Under the pieces are notes generated by a model. That model had not been told where the DNA came from. It searched no databases and saw nothing but the letters and a program-made list of their open reading frames with translations. A program made the translations under genes and the position numbers. A stretch of 20,568 nt of DNA, from assembly GCA_040752395.1 (NCBI GenBank), contig JBFMHD010000018.1:1-20568 (forward strand), read 5' to 3'. The DNA comes from JBFMHD01 sp040752395 [NCBI: Candidatus Hydrogenedentota bacterium]. GTDB lineage: Bacteria; JBFMHD01. This document shows positions 1 to 7,089 of the stretch, piece after piece. The first letter of the stretch is position 1; each line of letters starts with the position of its first letter.

Positions 1-1
1 T

Positions 2-382
2 TGGATAACAAATGGCTATCTTGGTGATATAGCTGTTGGTGATATAAGAAATACCCAACCCGGATTTATGAAGGGACCTGTTTTAGACGGTATTTTAAGC
101 CGCATATGGGAACATATTACTGAGACCTGGTCCGACCATCCAGTTGATTCTCCAAGACGGGTTGTTCTACCAATAGTAAGCGATTTCCCTAACGGCGCAG
201 ATGGCCGTGAGATACTTGCATTTGGTGAATTTTTTATAAATAGAGTCTATGATGGCAATGGTGTTGAGGTACCCTGGAGCAATTGTTTCAACCCAGATGG
301 TTCCCCTAACCCAAGTGCTGTTACTGGTTCTCAACCTTATTACGAATTTATCTTCCTTGAATACGATTATGATGTCCAATAG
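2..382 (+). CDS. TadG-like pilus-assembly protein, C-terminal part (5' end outside window)
   Basis: The reading frame is open from the first bases of the window to a TAG stop, so this is the C-terminal ~126 residues of a longer protein. The visible part ends with a short beta-rich section (VVLPIVSDFP, then EILAFGEFFINRV) of the kind found at the C-terminus of putative Flp pilus-assembly TadE/G-like proteins, where a 'vvxPvvd...gFaaFfi' pattern is usual. The N-terminal membrane anchor expected for the family lies upstream of the window and cannot be checked. A Met codon at 68 is internal to the open frame and is unlikely to be the real start. Its neighbours downstream (TadE-like, TadG/PQQ-like) fit a Tad pilus or secreted-appendage cluster. 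The family call is a resemblance judged by eye. Confidence 0.6.
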   Translation, partial: WITNGYLGDIAVGDIRNTQPGFMKGPVLDGILSRIWEHITETWSDHPVDSPRRVVLPIVSDFPNGADGREILAFGEFFINRVYDGNGVEVPWSNCFNPDGSPNPSAVTGSQPYYEFIFLEYDYDVQ

Positions 383-542
383 ATGTACTTAGCAGACCAC
401 TTTGTGCCTCTAACCACTCAGAATATGTGAAAAAATTGTAGTAAGCATCTTTAGATGCGTCTTTAAGATCGAGGTATTTATATTATTTCTAACAAATTAT
501 TAAAATTTTAGTCATTAGTCTTTGACTTGTGACTTATGGCTT

Positions 543-590
543 AGATTCAAAGATTCAAAGATTAAAAATTCAAAATTCAAAATTAGAAGT
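543..590. repeat. Tandem GATTCAAA octamers and AAATTCA heptamers
   Basis: Direct tandem units GATTCAAA (two and a half copies, the last diverged) are followed by AAATTCA units. Related GATTCAAA arrays recur at 1126-1158 and 5763-5800, always just downstream of a gene's stop region. Confidence 0.7.
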
Positions 591-641
591 AGTGATGGTC
601 TTTAGACCCGTAGTATAGCCGGGTTTACCCATCCATAGACA

Positions 642-727
642 GGCACAGAGGCACAGAGGCACAAAGGCAGAAAGTTAAATTAAAAATTCAAAATTAGGAG
701 TTAGGAGTCAGGAGTCAGACTTCTTGC
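642..727. repeat. GCACAGAG octamers plus GTTAGGA/GTCAGGA heptamers
   Basis: Two GCACAGAG units and a diverged third (GCACAAAG) are followed at ~694-719 by 7-base units alternating GTTAGGA and GTCAGGA. The same GCACAGAG motif recurs at 1203-1216, and as its reverse complement near 2805-2820, 12054-12063 and 16997-17015. Confidence 0.7.
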
Positions 728-747
728 TTCTTGCCTCTTGCCTCTTT

Positions 748-836
748 CGTTATCTTTCTTTCCGTTATCTTGCTTCTTGCTTCTTGCCTCTTGCTTCTAC
801 TTGATATCATTAGAGTTACAATGTTTTTCAGAGGAG
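748..836 (+). promoter_or_regulatory. Leader repeat copy 1 with Shine-Dalgarno
   Basis: TTGCTTC/TTGCCTC heptamers run into the recurrent leader ACTTGATATCATTAGAG, then TTACAATGTTTTTCA, then GAGGAG at 831-836, five bases before the ATG at 842. The same leader stands before the genes at 1414, 5200 and 20341, and before a 10-codon mini-frame at 2896. It supplies the ribosome binding site. A promoter role is possible (TTGATA-like and TACAAT-like hexamers), but the spacing between them is too short for a normal sigma-70 pair. Confidence 0.7.
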
Positions 837-841
837 TTATT

Positions 842-1123
842 ATGGAATGGGTTATAACAATGATAACGCTTGTAGCAGGCTGTGTCACAATAGCCTGGTT
901 TATCCGTGATGTAAGAAAAGAGAATAGTAAAATATTAAAATCTATGCTTGATGTCCAGAATACATCACTTGCTGTTCAGAAAACATCACTTGATGTTCAG
1001 CGAGAAGTGGTACAAATACTGGTAAAGATAGAGGAAGGACAACGAGAAGGGTTCAGAATGTTAAGTGAAGATATGACAAAATTAGGTGCGATACTTGAAA
1101 GGGTCTCATTTGCACCCAGATAA
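842..1123 (+). CDS. Small membrane-anchored coiled-coil protein
   Basis: 93 residues. The ATG at 842 is chosen because GAGGAG ends 5 bases upstream; the open frame extends further upstream only through repeat DNA. The N-terminus (MEWVITMITLVAGCVTIAWF) is one hydrophobic membrane segment. The rest is polar and predicted helical, with a visible heptad repeat in which SLDVQ-type units occur at 7-residue spacing (LDVQNTS, LAVQKTS, LDVQREV), followed by KIEEGQREGF and a terminal helix. This suggests a single-pass membrane protein whose soluble part forms a coiled coil and oligomerises. I do not recognise a named family, and no enzymatic motif is visible. It sits between a TadG-like and a TadE-like gene, so a role in appendage assembly is possible but unproven. 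Confidence 0.75.
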   Translation: MEWVITMITLVAGCVTIAWFIRDVRKENSKILKSMLDVQNTSLAVQKTSLDVQREVVQILVKIEEGQREGFRMLSEDMTKLGAILERVSFAPR

Positions 1124-1200
1124 AAAGATTGAAAGATTCAAAGATTCAAAGATTAAAATTTTTTCTGATACTTCTTACTTCTCACTTCTTACTTTTTAGA
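1124..1200. repeat. GATTCAAA octamers followed by TTACTTC heptamers
   Basis: Immediately after the stop codon of the preceding gene come GATTGAAA/GATTCAAA units (1126-1158) and then ACTTCTT/TCACTTC-type heptamers (1168-1196). The TTACTTC heptamer is the same unit that forms the start of the coding sequence at 5200. Confidence 0.65.
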
Positions 1201-2532
<1,332 letters not shown>

Positions 2533-2639
2533 TAAGTGTGGTTTGCACTCTACACTATTGCGTTTTTGCGTTATTGGGTTATTGGGTTATTGCGTTCTAA
2601 ATTCTGGCTGTTGACTACAGATCTCATCATTCCGCATTT

Positions 2640-2820
2640 TTTAAAGGATGTTGGCTTCAGGCTCCGGGCTTTTGGCTCCAGCCGGCTGTAGTCCGTAGCC
2701 TGTAGCCTGCTGAAAAGTCTTGAGTCTTGAGTCCTGTTTTGACTCACGACTTACGACTCACGACTCTTTTCATATCATCTTTAGTTTTTCATCCTTTGTA
2801 CCTTTGTGCCTCTGTGCCTC
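2640..2820. repeat. Composite hairpin cassette, copy b (inner palindrome module flipped)
   Basis: A GC-rich section with CAGCCGGCTG (2679-2688) is followed by the hairpin with TGAAAAG (2711-2717), loop CTGTTTT and CTTTTCA (2766-2772), then TATCATCTTTAGTTTTTCAT (2773-2792) and reverse-complement GCACAGAG octamers. Relative to the hairpin, the palindromic module (GTCCGTAGCC side next to TGCTGAAAAG) is inverted compared with the copies at 1201, 11935 and 20430. Confidence 0.8.
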
Positions 2821-2825
2821 TTGTT

Positions 2826-2890
2826 TCTTCCGTTATCTTGCTTCTTGCTTCTACTTGATATTATTAGAGTTAGAATGTTTTTCGAAGGAG
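2826..2890 (+). promoter_or_regulatory. Leader repeat copy 3
   Basis: TTGCTTC heptamers, then ACTTGATATTATTAGAG, then TTAGAATGTTTTTC and GAAGGAG (2884-2890). It leads only to a 10-codon frame (ATG at 2896), not to a long gene. Confidence 0.6.
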
Positions 2891-2895
2891 TCAAC

Positions 2896-2928
2896 ATGAG
2901 CGCGGTTTGCGCTCTACACAATCTATGA
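2896..2928 (+). other. 10-codon mini-frame MSAVCALHNL over a hairpin
   Basis: An ATG five bases after GAAGGAG opens a frame of ten codons ending in TGA. Codons 1-7 lie in a hairpin GAGCGC-GGTTT-GCGCTC (2898-2914). The same start and hairpin recur at 5022-5040, there in a longer non-coding-looking frame. A leader-peptide role is possible but not shown. Confidence 0.3.
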
Positions 2929-3068
2929 AAAACAGGTTTTTTTCCCTTACTTTTAACTTTTGCCTTTTAACTTTTAACTTGTCATAGGAGTTAGAAGTTA
3001 GGAGTTCGTAATAATAGATCCGAGCTTCGAGCTCCGAACTCCGAACTTTTTCAAAGGAGGCGATGCCT

Positions 3069-4982
3069 ATGTTTAAAACTAAAGAACGTGGTTCGATGAT
3101 GGTATTTATCGCATTTATGATGTTAGTATTCATAGTATTGCTCGCTTTAATTATTGACATCGGTTTTAGATACGCTGAGCGACAGAACCTTGTTAATCTT
3201 TGCGATGCTGCTGCGTTAGCAGGGGTAAGTGATTTACCTGATAGTAAACCCCAGGCCATTGGTGATGCGATCAAGTATGCATTATACAATAATTATAACG
3301 GCGAGATAAATATCGGTGGTTTCCTCGATACGAGTATCGCCACACCACCGCTTTCACAATATACAGAAGCACAGCTTAAAACGTTTCTTATTCAATCATT
3401 AAACCAACCTGCAGGCAGTTACGGTTTATACTATGACAATTTTATTTCGATACCATTAGAGAATTTCACACAAGCAGAGTGGACCAGCTCACTTGTAGGC
3501 GACCTTGTAAATACTTATACTGACCCTGACTCAGTCACGTCGATGTATAATCCGTCCAAACATTTCACATTGACACTAGTTCCTGGCTGTCCTACGCCAG
3601 AAATATTAAGTCAGGGTGCGGACCCTGAGCGGGCGTTCTTTGTCGGCGCTATTGAGAAGAGTGTCAATCTTTTTGCAAGCTCATTCTATGATTATTACTC
3701 CTCGCTCGGTGCTCATGCAGTTGCTTATAATAATATAAATTATGAAAATGATATGGAAAACTATTCTGACTCAATAAACCTCCAGGCCCATCTCCATGGC
3801 ACACCTGTAATCGCTAATGGGAGATTGTATCAAGGGACCGCTACAACGAGCGGCGGGCTGATGTTTTGTCTAGATCCTGAGACCCTTATGCCTTACTGGT
3901 ATTTTGATACTAAAGACGGTACGCTTGTAACATATGATATTGTTACAGGTGAGGTCCTCTCAACTACTAACTATGCAACCTATGGTCATGGCGCAGGTTC
4001 TCATGGTATCCAGACAACCATCGCTTATGATAATGATTATATTTATTTTCAATCTACCAATGGTTATATGTACGCGCTTAATGCTCAAAATGGTCAGCCT
4101 GTATGGCAGACCCAATTATCATCGGGCCAGGAATCTAATGTCTGGGTAAACTCTTCACCAGCTGTATGTGATGATTATATAATCACGGGCCAGGTAGATG
4201 GCACTGTACAATCTCTAAATAAAGCTACAGGTGCTGTTGTCAGTACTTATACCACTGGTAATGCTGTTATTTCAAGTCCAACTGTTGTTGAAAATAACAC
4301 AGTTTATATTGGCAGCAATGATGGAAAGCTGTATTCATTAGCTGTAGATCAAAACAATGGTACTCTTACTCAGAACTGGAGTTATACAACAGGTGGTAGT
4401 GTTCGTGCCAACCCCACATATTATAACGGTTCTGTATATTTCGGTTCAGATGATAACAAGTTTTATAAGCTTGATGGAACAACAGGAGCACAGACGTGGG
4501 AATATAATACAGGTCTGAACCCGAGTTATCCAAATTTTAGAAATGGTGCTGCAATAGAAGAAAGGTATAATGCAAGCACTTTAAGTTTAGATAAGTATGT
4601 TCATGTTGGAGATTCGTATGGAAAGATATATTGCATCCAGGATAATGGTAGTTCTAATACTTTATCCTGGTCAGTACAGCCGCCTGCGGTCAAGGATGGT
4701 TATCCTGTATGCAGCAGGGTCGAATCAACACCTACTATAATTAATAATGTGGTTTATTATGTAACCCGGAATGAGGGTGGTGGTATAAAGAGTGGTGCTG
4801 TGTATGCTTATGACACAACTAATGGCTCTCTTCTTGATAGCTACTGGCTCGCTAATGACTCTCATGCTACACTTATAACACAGGAAGGCTATGTTTATTT
4901 TGGTGGTTGTGATAATTTATTACACAAGCAGACTGACTTACAAAACTTATCATTTCTTTGTGATTGGTATTTGATACAATGA
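3069..4982 (+). CDS. TadG-like membrane-anchored protein with PQQ-type beta-propeller
   Basis: 637 residues from the ATG at 3069, which lies 8 bases after AGGAGG (3055-3060); the ATG at 3063 is only 2 bases away from it and is unlikely. Residues ~7-50 match the TadG/TadE-like N-terminus: RGSMMVF, a hydrophobic helix ending in ALIIDIGF, then AERQNLVNLCDAAALAG, close to the family pattern 'DxG...LQxAADAAALAGA'. Residues ~240-620 form a PQQ-like propeller with repeated blades (MYALNAQNGQPVWQT, VQSLNKATGAVVSTY, LYSLA..., FYKLDGTTGAQTWEY). PQQ-like propellers of this type are usually protein-binding or carbohydrate-facing scaffolds, not always enzymes. The inference is a pilus-associated or surface-displayed protein carrying a propeller. 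No catalytic residues of quinoprotein dehydrogenases were identified. It is the second Tad-type gene in the block and is preceded by repeat DNA. Confidence 0.8.
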   Translation: MFKTKERGSMMVFIAFMMLVFIVLLALIIDIGFRYAERQNLVNLCDAAALAGVSDLPDSKPQAIGDAIKYALYNNYNGEINIGGFLDTSIATPPLSQYTEAQLKTFLIQSLNQPAGSYGLYYDNFISIPLENFTQAEWTSSLVGDLVNTYTDPDSVTSMYNPSKHFTLTLVPGCPTPEILSQGADPERAFFVGAIEKSVNLFASSFYDYYSSLGAHAVAYNNINYENDMENYSDSINLQAHLHGTPVIANGRLYQGTATTSGGLMFCLDPETLMPYWYFDTKDGTLVTYDIVTGEVLSTTNYATYGHGAGSHGIQTTIAYDNDYIYFQSTNGYMYALNAQNGQPVWQTQLSSGQESNVWVNSSPAVCDDYIITGQVDGTVQSLNKATGAVVSTYTTGNAVISSPTVVENNTVYIGSNDGKLYSLAVDQNNGTLTQNWSYTTGGSVRANPTYYNGSVYFGSDDNKFYKLDGTTGAQTWEYNTGLNPSYPNFRNGAAIEERYNASTLSLDKYVHVGDSYGKIYCIQDNGSSNTLSWSVQPPAVKDGYPVCSRVESTPTIINNVVYYVTRNEGGGIKSGAVYAYDTTNGSLLDSYWLANDSHATLITQEGYVYFGGCDNLLHKQTDLQNLSFLCDWYLIQ

Positions 4983-5023
4983 TATACTTTTAACTTTTTA
5001 ATGTTTTTCGAAAGAGTGCCCAT

Positions 5024-5040
5024 GAGCGCGGTTTGCGCTC
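5024..5040 (+). repeat. GAGCGC-GGTTT-GCGCTC hairpin unit (with copies at 2898 and 2534)
   Basis: A perfect 6-bp stem with a 5-base loop is present at 2898-2914 and 5024-5040. A diverged copy at 2534-2550 reads AAGTGT-GGTTT-GCACTC: it keeps the inner five pairs through one two-sided change (C-G to T-A) and one G-T wobble. This pattern suggests the paired form has been conserved. Confidence 0.6.
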
Positions 5041-5112
5041 TACACTATTGGGTTCTTGGGTTATTGCGTTATTGCGTTTTTGCGTTATCTTGCTTCTTGC
5101 CTCTTGCTTCTT

Positions 5113-5190
5113 TCGTTATCTTTCTTTTTCGTTATCTTGCTTCTTGCTTCTACTTGATATCATTAGAGTTACAATGTTTTTCAGAGGAGG
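5113..5190 (+). promoter_or_regulatory. Leader repeat copy 4 with Shine-Dalgarno
   Basis: CGTTATC plus TTGCTTC heptamers, ACTTGATATCATTAGAG, TTACAATGTTTTTCA, GAGGAGG (5184-5190), then nine bases to the ATG at 5200. Over its last ~40 bases it is almost identical to copy 1. Confidence 0.7.
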
Positions 5191-5199
5191 AGTACTACA

Positions 5200-5721
5200 A
5201 TGAAAAGAAATCTTACTTCTTACTTCTTACTTCTTACTTTTATAATATCCTGTGGTTCGAGTGAAGAGCGCGATTTTAAAAATGTCAAAGAAAAACTGCT
5301 TGAGCAAAAAAAAATGGGCGAGTTAGTAAAGCATGATGCTCCGGCTCCACAGCCCAGGCAACCAGTACCAAAACCACCCCAGAACAAATACACGATTTAT
5401 TTAAACGGTGAATCGTACGGTCCTATAATCGCAGAAGAAGTAATCCAATGGATAAAAGAGAGACGCATCTGCCCATCAACATATATCTCTAAAAATAACT
5501 CTGAATATAAACCTCTCAGTTATCAGACTGAATTTTACGATATTCTTGTTGAAATCTTCCCGGAAGAAATGGGACGTGATTCTCTGGTTTCAGAAAAACA
5601 GATAAAAAGTAGTTCGGCAACTGGCGCCAACATTGTAGAATACAGCGACAGACCATCTCAATCTCAACCGGTTATCCCAAAATCAAAAATAGTCACAGGC
5701 CCTGTTCCGCCAGACGAATAA
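5200..5721 (+). CDS. Lipoprotein with GYF_2-like domain; signal peptide built from heptamer repeats
   Basis: 173 residues; GAGGAGG lies 9 bases upstream of the ATG. Residues 1-18 form a lipoprotein signal peptide: positive start (MKR), hydrophobic core and lipobox IISC with Cys18, followed by GSSEE, which favours outer-membrane sorting. The core is encoded by TTACTTC heptamers, the same unit seen in non-coding DNA at 1168-1196. After a Pro-rich linker (residues ~47-62, APAPQPRQPVPKPP) comes a GYF_2-type module at ~64-115 (YTIYLNGESYGPI...EEVIQWIKERRI...). GYF_2 modules are thought to bind proline-rich peptides, so the protein may dock other envelope proteins. The C-terminal ~50 residues are low complexity. 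Substrate or partner unknown. It precedes a second lipoprotein gene. Confidence 0.8.
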   Translation: MKRNLTSYFLLLTFIISCGSSEERDFKNVKEKLLEQKKMGELVKHDAPAPQPRQPVPKPPQNKYTIYLNGESYGPIIAEEVIQWIKERRICPSTYISKNNSEYKPLSYQTEFYDILVEIFPEEMGRDSLVSEKQIKSSSATGANIVEYSDRPSQSQPVIPKSKIVTGPVPPDE

Positions 5722-5863
5722 TATTATAGAGAGCTCTTAAAAAACCTTGTTCGTAAGACACAAGGATTGAAAGATTCAAAGATTAAAAAATTGAAAGATA
5801 CGGCAAGGAAGAGTATATTTATCTTGCTTCTTGCCTCTTGCTTCTAAATTAAAGAAGACCTCT
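5722..5863. other. Short repeat spacer between lipoprotein genes
   Basis: GATTGAAA/GATTCAAA units lie at 5763-5800 and TTGCTTC/TTGCCTC heptamers at 5823-5845. The heptamers are in frame with the following gene and would add eleven codons if a TTG at 5831 were used. Confidence 0.6.
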
Positions 5864-6610
5864 ATGCAAAGGTTGTTATTTTATTGCTTTCTTATTTTAT
5901 CATTTATATTTGTAGATTGCGGCAAAAAAGAAAAGATCCATTATCTTGCAGACCGTGATAACCTACAAAATAAGCCTGTCAATAAAAAAAATATCCCTGA
6001 TTTTATGAAACCACTGCCATTTTCAAAAGAAGAAATAACAAAAGTTATATATCCAACAGCTTACAAAAAAAATTCTCAATACTATTATAAAGAAAATGAG
6101 ATCGAATACAACATCATTCTTCGTGAGGTCCATAAAGGGAATGTCGATAATGATGATGACCTCGAGTACGGAATTGGAACAGATTTAATCCCTGTTAAGG
6201 ATAAACATAATAAATATGGTTTTTTTACAATATTTAAAACGACACCCTCTGAATTAAAAGTGTTTTATCAGATAAAAACAGCTTTTGAATCTAAAAGAAA
6301 TATAATTGATCTCAGTCCGAATGATAATTTCGGAGAAATCTATATCTATGAGATCGCCAGCGATATATCCAAGAATTTAATAATAAGTAAACATATAATT
6401 TATAAATATATTAATAATGAATTTAAAATCATCTGGGAATATGCTGATAAATACAAAGATAAGCCATCTGTTCAATGTTATTTTACTGACTTACCCGAGA
6501 TCGCGGGAGAAGATAATTTCTGGGAAATCGTCATCAAAACCGGTAAAAAGGATATAATTTACAGATGGGACAGCGAAAAATACATCCTTGAAAAAACTAT
6601 AAAAAAATAA
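5864..6610 (+). CDS. Putative lipoprotein of unknown function
   Basis: 248 residues from the ATG at 5864, with an AAAGAAGA stretch 8-15 bases upstream as a weak ribosome binding site. Residues 1-19 form a hydrophobic signal ending at FVDC-GKK; Cys19 is a likely lipidation site, although Asp just before the Cys is unusual for a lipobox. The mature part is Lys/Asn/Tyr-rich. A segment around residues 85-105 (HKGNVDNDDDLEYGIGTD) resembles the calcium-binding-like loops of FG-GAP or VCBS-type repeats, and later segments (IYIYEIASDI, IIWEYADKY) are beta-strand-like, consistent with a small beta-propeller or sandwich. I do not recognise a family. An upstream TTG at 5831 in the heptamer repeat could extend the frame but has no ribosome binding site. 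Confidence 0.7.
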   Translation: MQRLLFYCFLILSFIFVDCGKKEKIHYLADRDNLQNKPVNKKNIPDFMKPLPFSKEEITKVIYPTAYKKNSQYYYKENEIEYNIILREVHKGNVDNDDDLEYGIGTDLIPVKDKHNKYGFFTIFKTTPSELKVFYQIKTAFESKRNIIDLSPNDNFGEIYIYEIASDISKNLIISKHIIYKYINNEFKIIWEYADKYKDKPSVQCYFTDLPEIAGEDNFWEIVIKTGKKDIIYRWDSEKYILEKTIKK

Positions 6611-6634
6611 TCAGAAACCCACTATTTATTTCTG

Positions 6635-6663
6635 TTGACGTTATCTATATTATGGGTTATACA
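6635..6663 (+). promoter_or_regulatory. Sigma-70-type promoter for hicB
   Basis: TTGACG (6635-6640), a 17-base spacer and TATACA (6658-6663) form a good vegetative promoter. The start point would fall near 6670, giving a leader of only ~15 bases before the hicB TTG start. Confidence 0.6.
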
Positions 6664-6684
6664 TTTATTTTGAGGTGATGAATA

Positions 6685-6900
6685 TTGATAAAATATCCTG
6701 TTATTGTTCATAAAAGCAAATATGGGTATGATGTTGAATGTCCAGTGCTTCCTGGATGCTGTTCCCAGGGTGATACATTTAAAGAAGCTATTGAAAACAT
6801 CAAAGACGCTATAAAAACCTATCTTGCAACTATTGAAGAACTTAATAAAAGAAAAATCAGTAGAAACAAAACTCTTAAGTACGTGGAGGTAGCTGTATAA
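6685..6900 (+). CDS. hicB: HicB-family antitoxin
   Basis: 71 residues, TTG start at 6685 preceded by GAGGTGA (6672-6678); the ATG at 6678 is out of frame. The sequence follows the HicB core closely: KYPVIVHKSKYGYDVECPVL, then PGCCSQGDTFKEAIENIKDA and IKTYLATIEELNK. HicB antitoxins bind and block the HicA mRNA interferase and usually repress their own operon through a C-terminal DNA-binding part. Here the protein is short and ends at EVAV, so only the HicA-binding RNase-H-like half is present, as in many short HicB proteins. The toxin remnant starts one base after its stop codon, in the HicB-then-HicA order. It appears intact, whereas its partner is damaged. Confidence 0.85.
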   Translation: MIKYPVIVHKSKYGYDVECPVLPGCCSQGDTFKEAIENIKDAIKTYLATIEELNKRKISRNKTLKYVEVAV

Positions 6901-6901
6901 T

Positions 6902-7070
6902 TTGTTATTTACTGATTTGTCAAATGAACGTATAATTAGAGTTCTACAAAAAATAGGATTTGAAATCATCAAGCATGGAAAACATACCAGTATGGCCAAG
7001 GGGAAATATATTGTCACTATTCCGCGGCATAACAGGACTAACTGATAACGAATTTGAAAATCTTTTATGA
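6902..7070 (+). pseudogene. hicA: Broken HicA toxin (mRNA interferase) remnant
   Basis: A TTG at 6902 directly after hicB opens a frame with the HicA pattern: ERIIRVLQKIGFEIIKHG, then KHTSMAKGKYIVTIPRHN. The His in GKHTS corresponds to the catalytic His of the dsRBD-like HicA fold. The frame stops at 7043-7045, after only 47 codons (the family is usually ~60-80). In the next frame, 7029-7067 reads ITGLTDNEFENLL, which matches the usual HicA C-terminus (xxAGLTxEEFxxLL). The normal link between 'PRHN' and that tail is missing, so a small internal deletion with a frame change has removed roughly ten residues. The toxin is therefore probably inactive. The seen facts are the two fragments; the deletion event is inference. 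Confidence 0.75.
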
Positions 7071-7089
7071 GACTGAATATAGTATTAAT

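Larger units (their letters stand above)
383..841. other. Repeat-filled intergenic region
   Basis: No credible gene lies here. In order it holds a small hairpin (GCATC-TTTA-GATGC, 445-458) with no T-run, degenerate heptamers of the GACTTGT type (~515-540), GATTCAAA octamers and AAATTCA heptamers (543-590), a short GGGT-TT-ACCC inverted repeat (620-629), GCACAGAG octamers (642-674), GTTAGGA/GTCAGGA heptamers (~694-719), then TTGCTTC/TTGCCTC heptamers running into the leader element before the next gene. Confidence 0.75.
2533..3054. other. Repeat-filled intergenic region with two leader-like parts
   Basis: No ordinary gene. In order: a hairpin element overlapping the previous stop (2534-2550), TATTGCG/TATTGGG octamers (2552-2597), cassette copy b (2640-2820), leader copy 3 (2826-2890), a 10-codon mini-frame (2896-2928), TTTTAACTT-type units (2943-2982), GTTAGGA-type units, and a run GAGCTTC/GAGCTCC/GAACTCC (about 3020-3047) able to pair with the upstream GGAGTTCG (3001-3008). 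Confidence 0.7.
4983..5199. other. Repeat intergenic region before the GYF_2 lipoprotein
   Basis: A partial leader end (AATGTTTTTCGAAAGAG, 5000-5016) and the hairpin/mini-frame unit (5022-5040) repeat the arrangement at 2875-2914. TATTGCG/TATTGGG octamers (5043-5090), TTGCTTC heptamers and leader copy 4 follow. A long open frame here is composed only of repeats and is not called as a gene. Confidence 0.7.

Noticed and set aside
445-458. Intrinsic terminator after the partial TadG-like gene
   Set aside because: Stem of only 5 bp and no run of T after it.
383-841. CRISPR array
   Set aside because: The repeats are 7-8 bases with no regularly spaced longer repeat and no unique spacers, and no cas gene is present.
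5001-5264. An 87-codon frame starting MFFERV and continuing through leader copy 4
   Set aside because: It consists entirely of repeat DNA (leader end, hairpin unit, octamers, TTGCTTC heptamers) and overlaps the start of the lipoprotein gene in another frame; no protein-like domain.
6622-7017. 131-codon frame on the minus strand over hicBA
   Set aside because: It is antisense to the clear HicB reading frame and has no recognisable motif.
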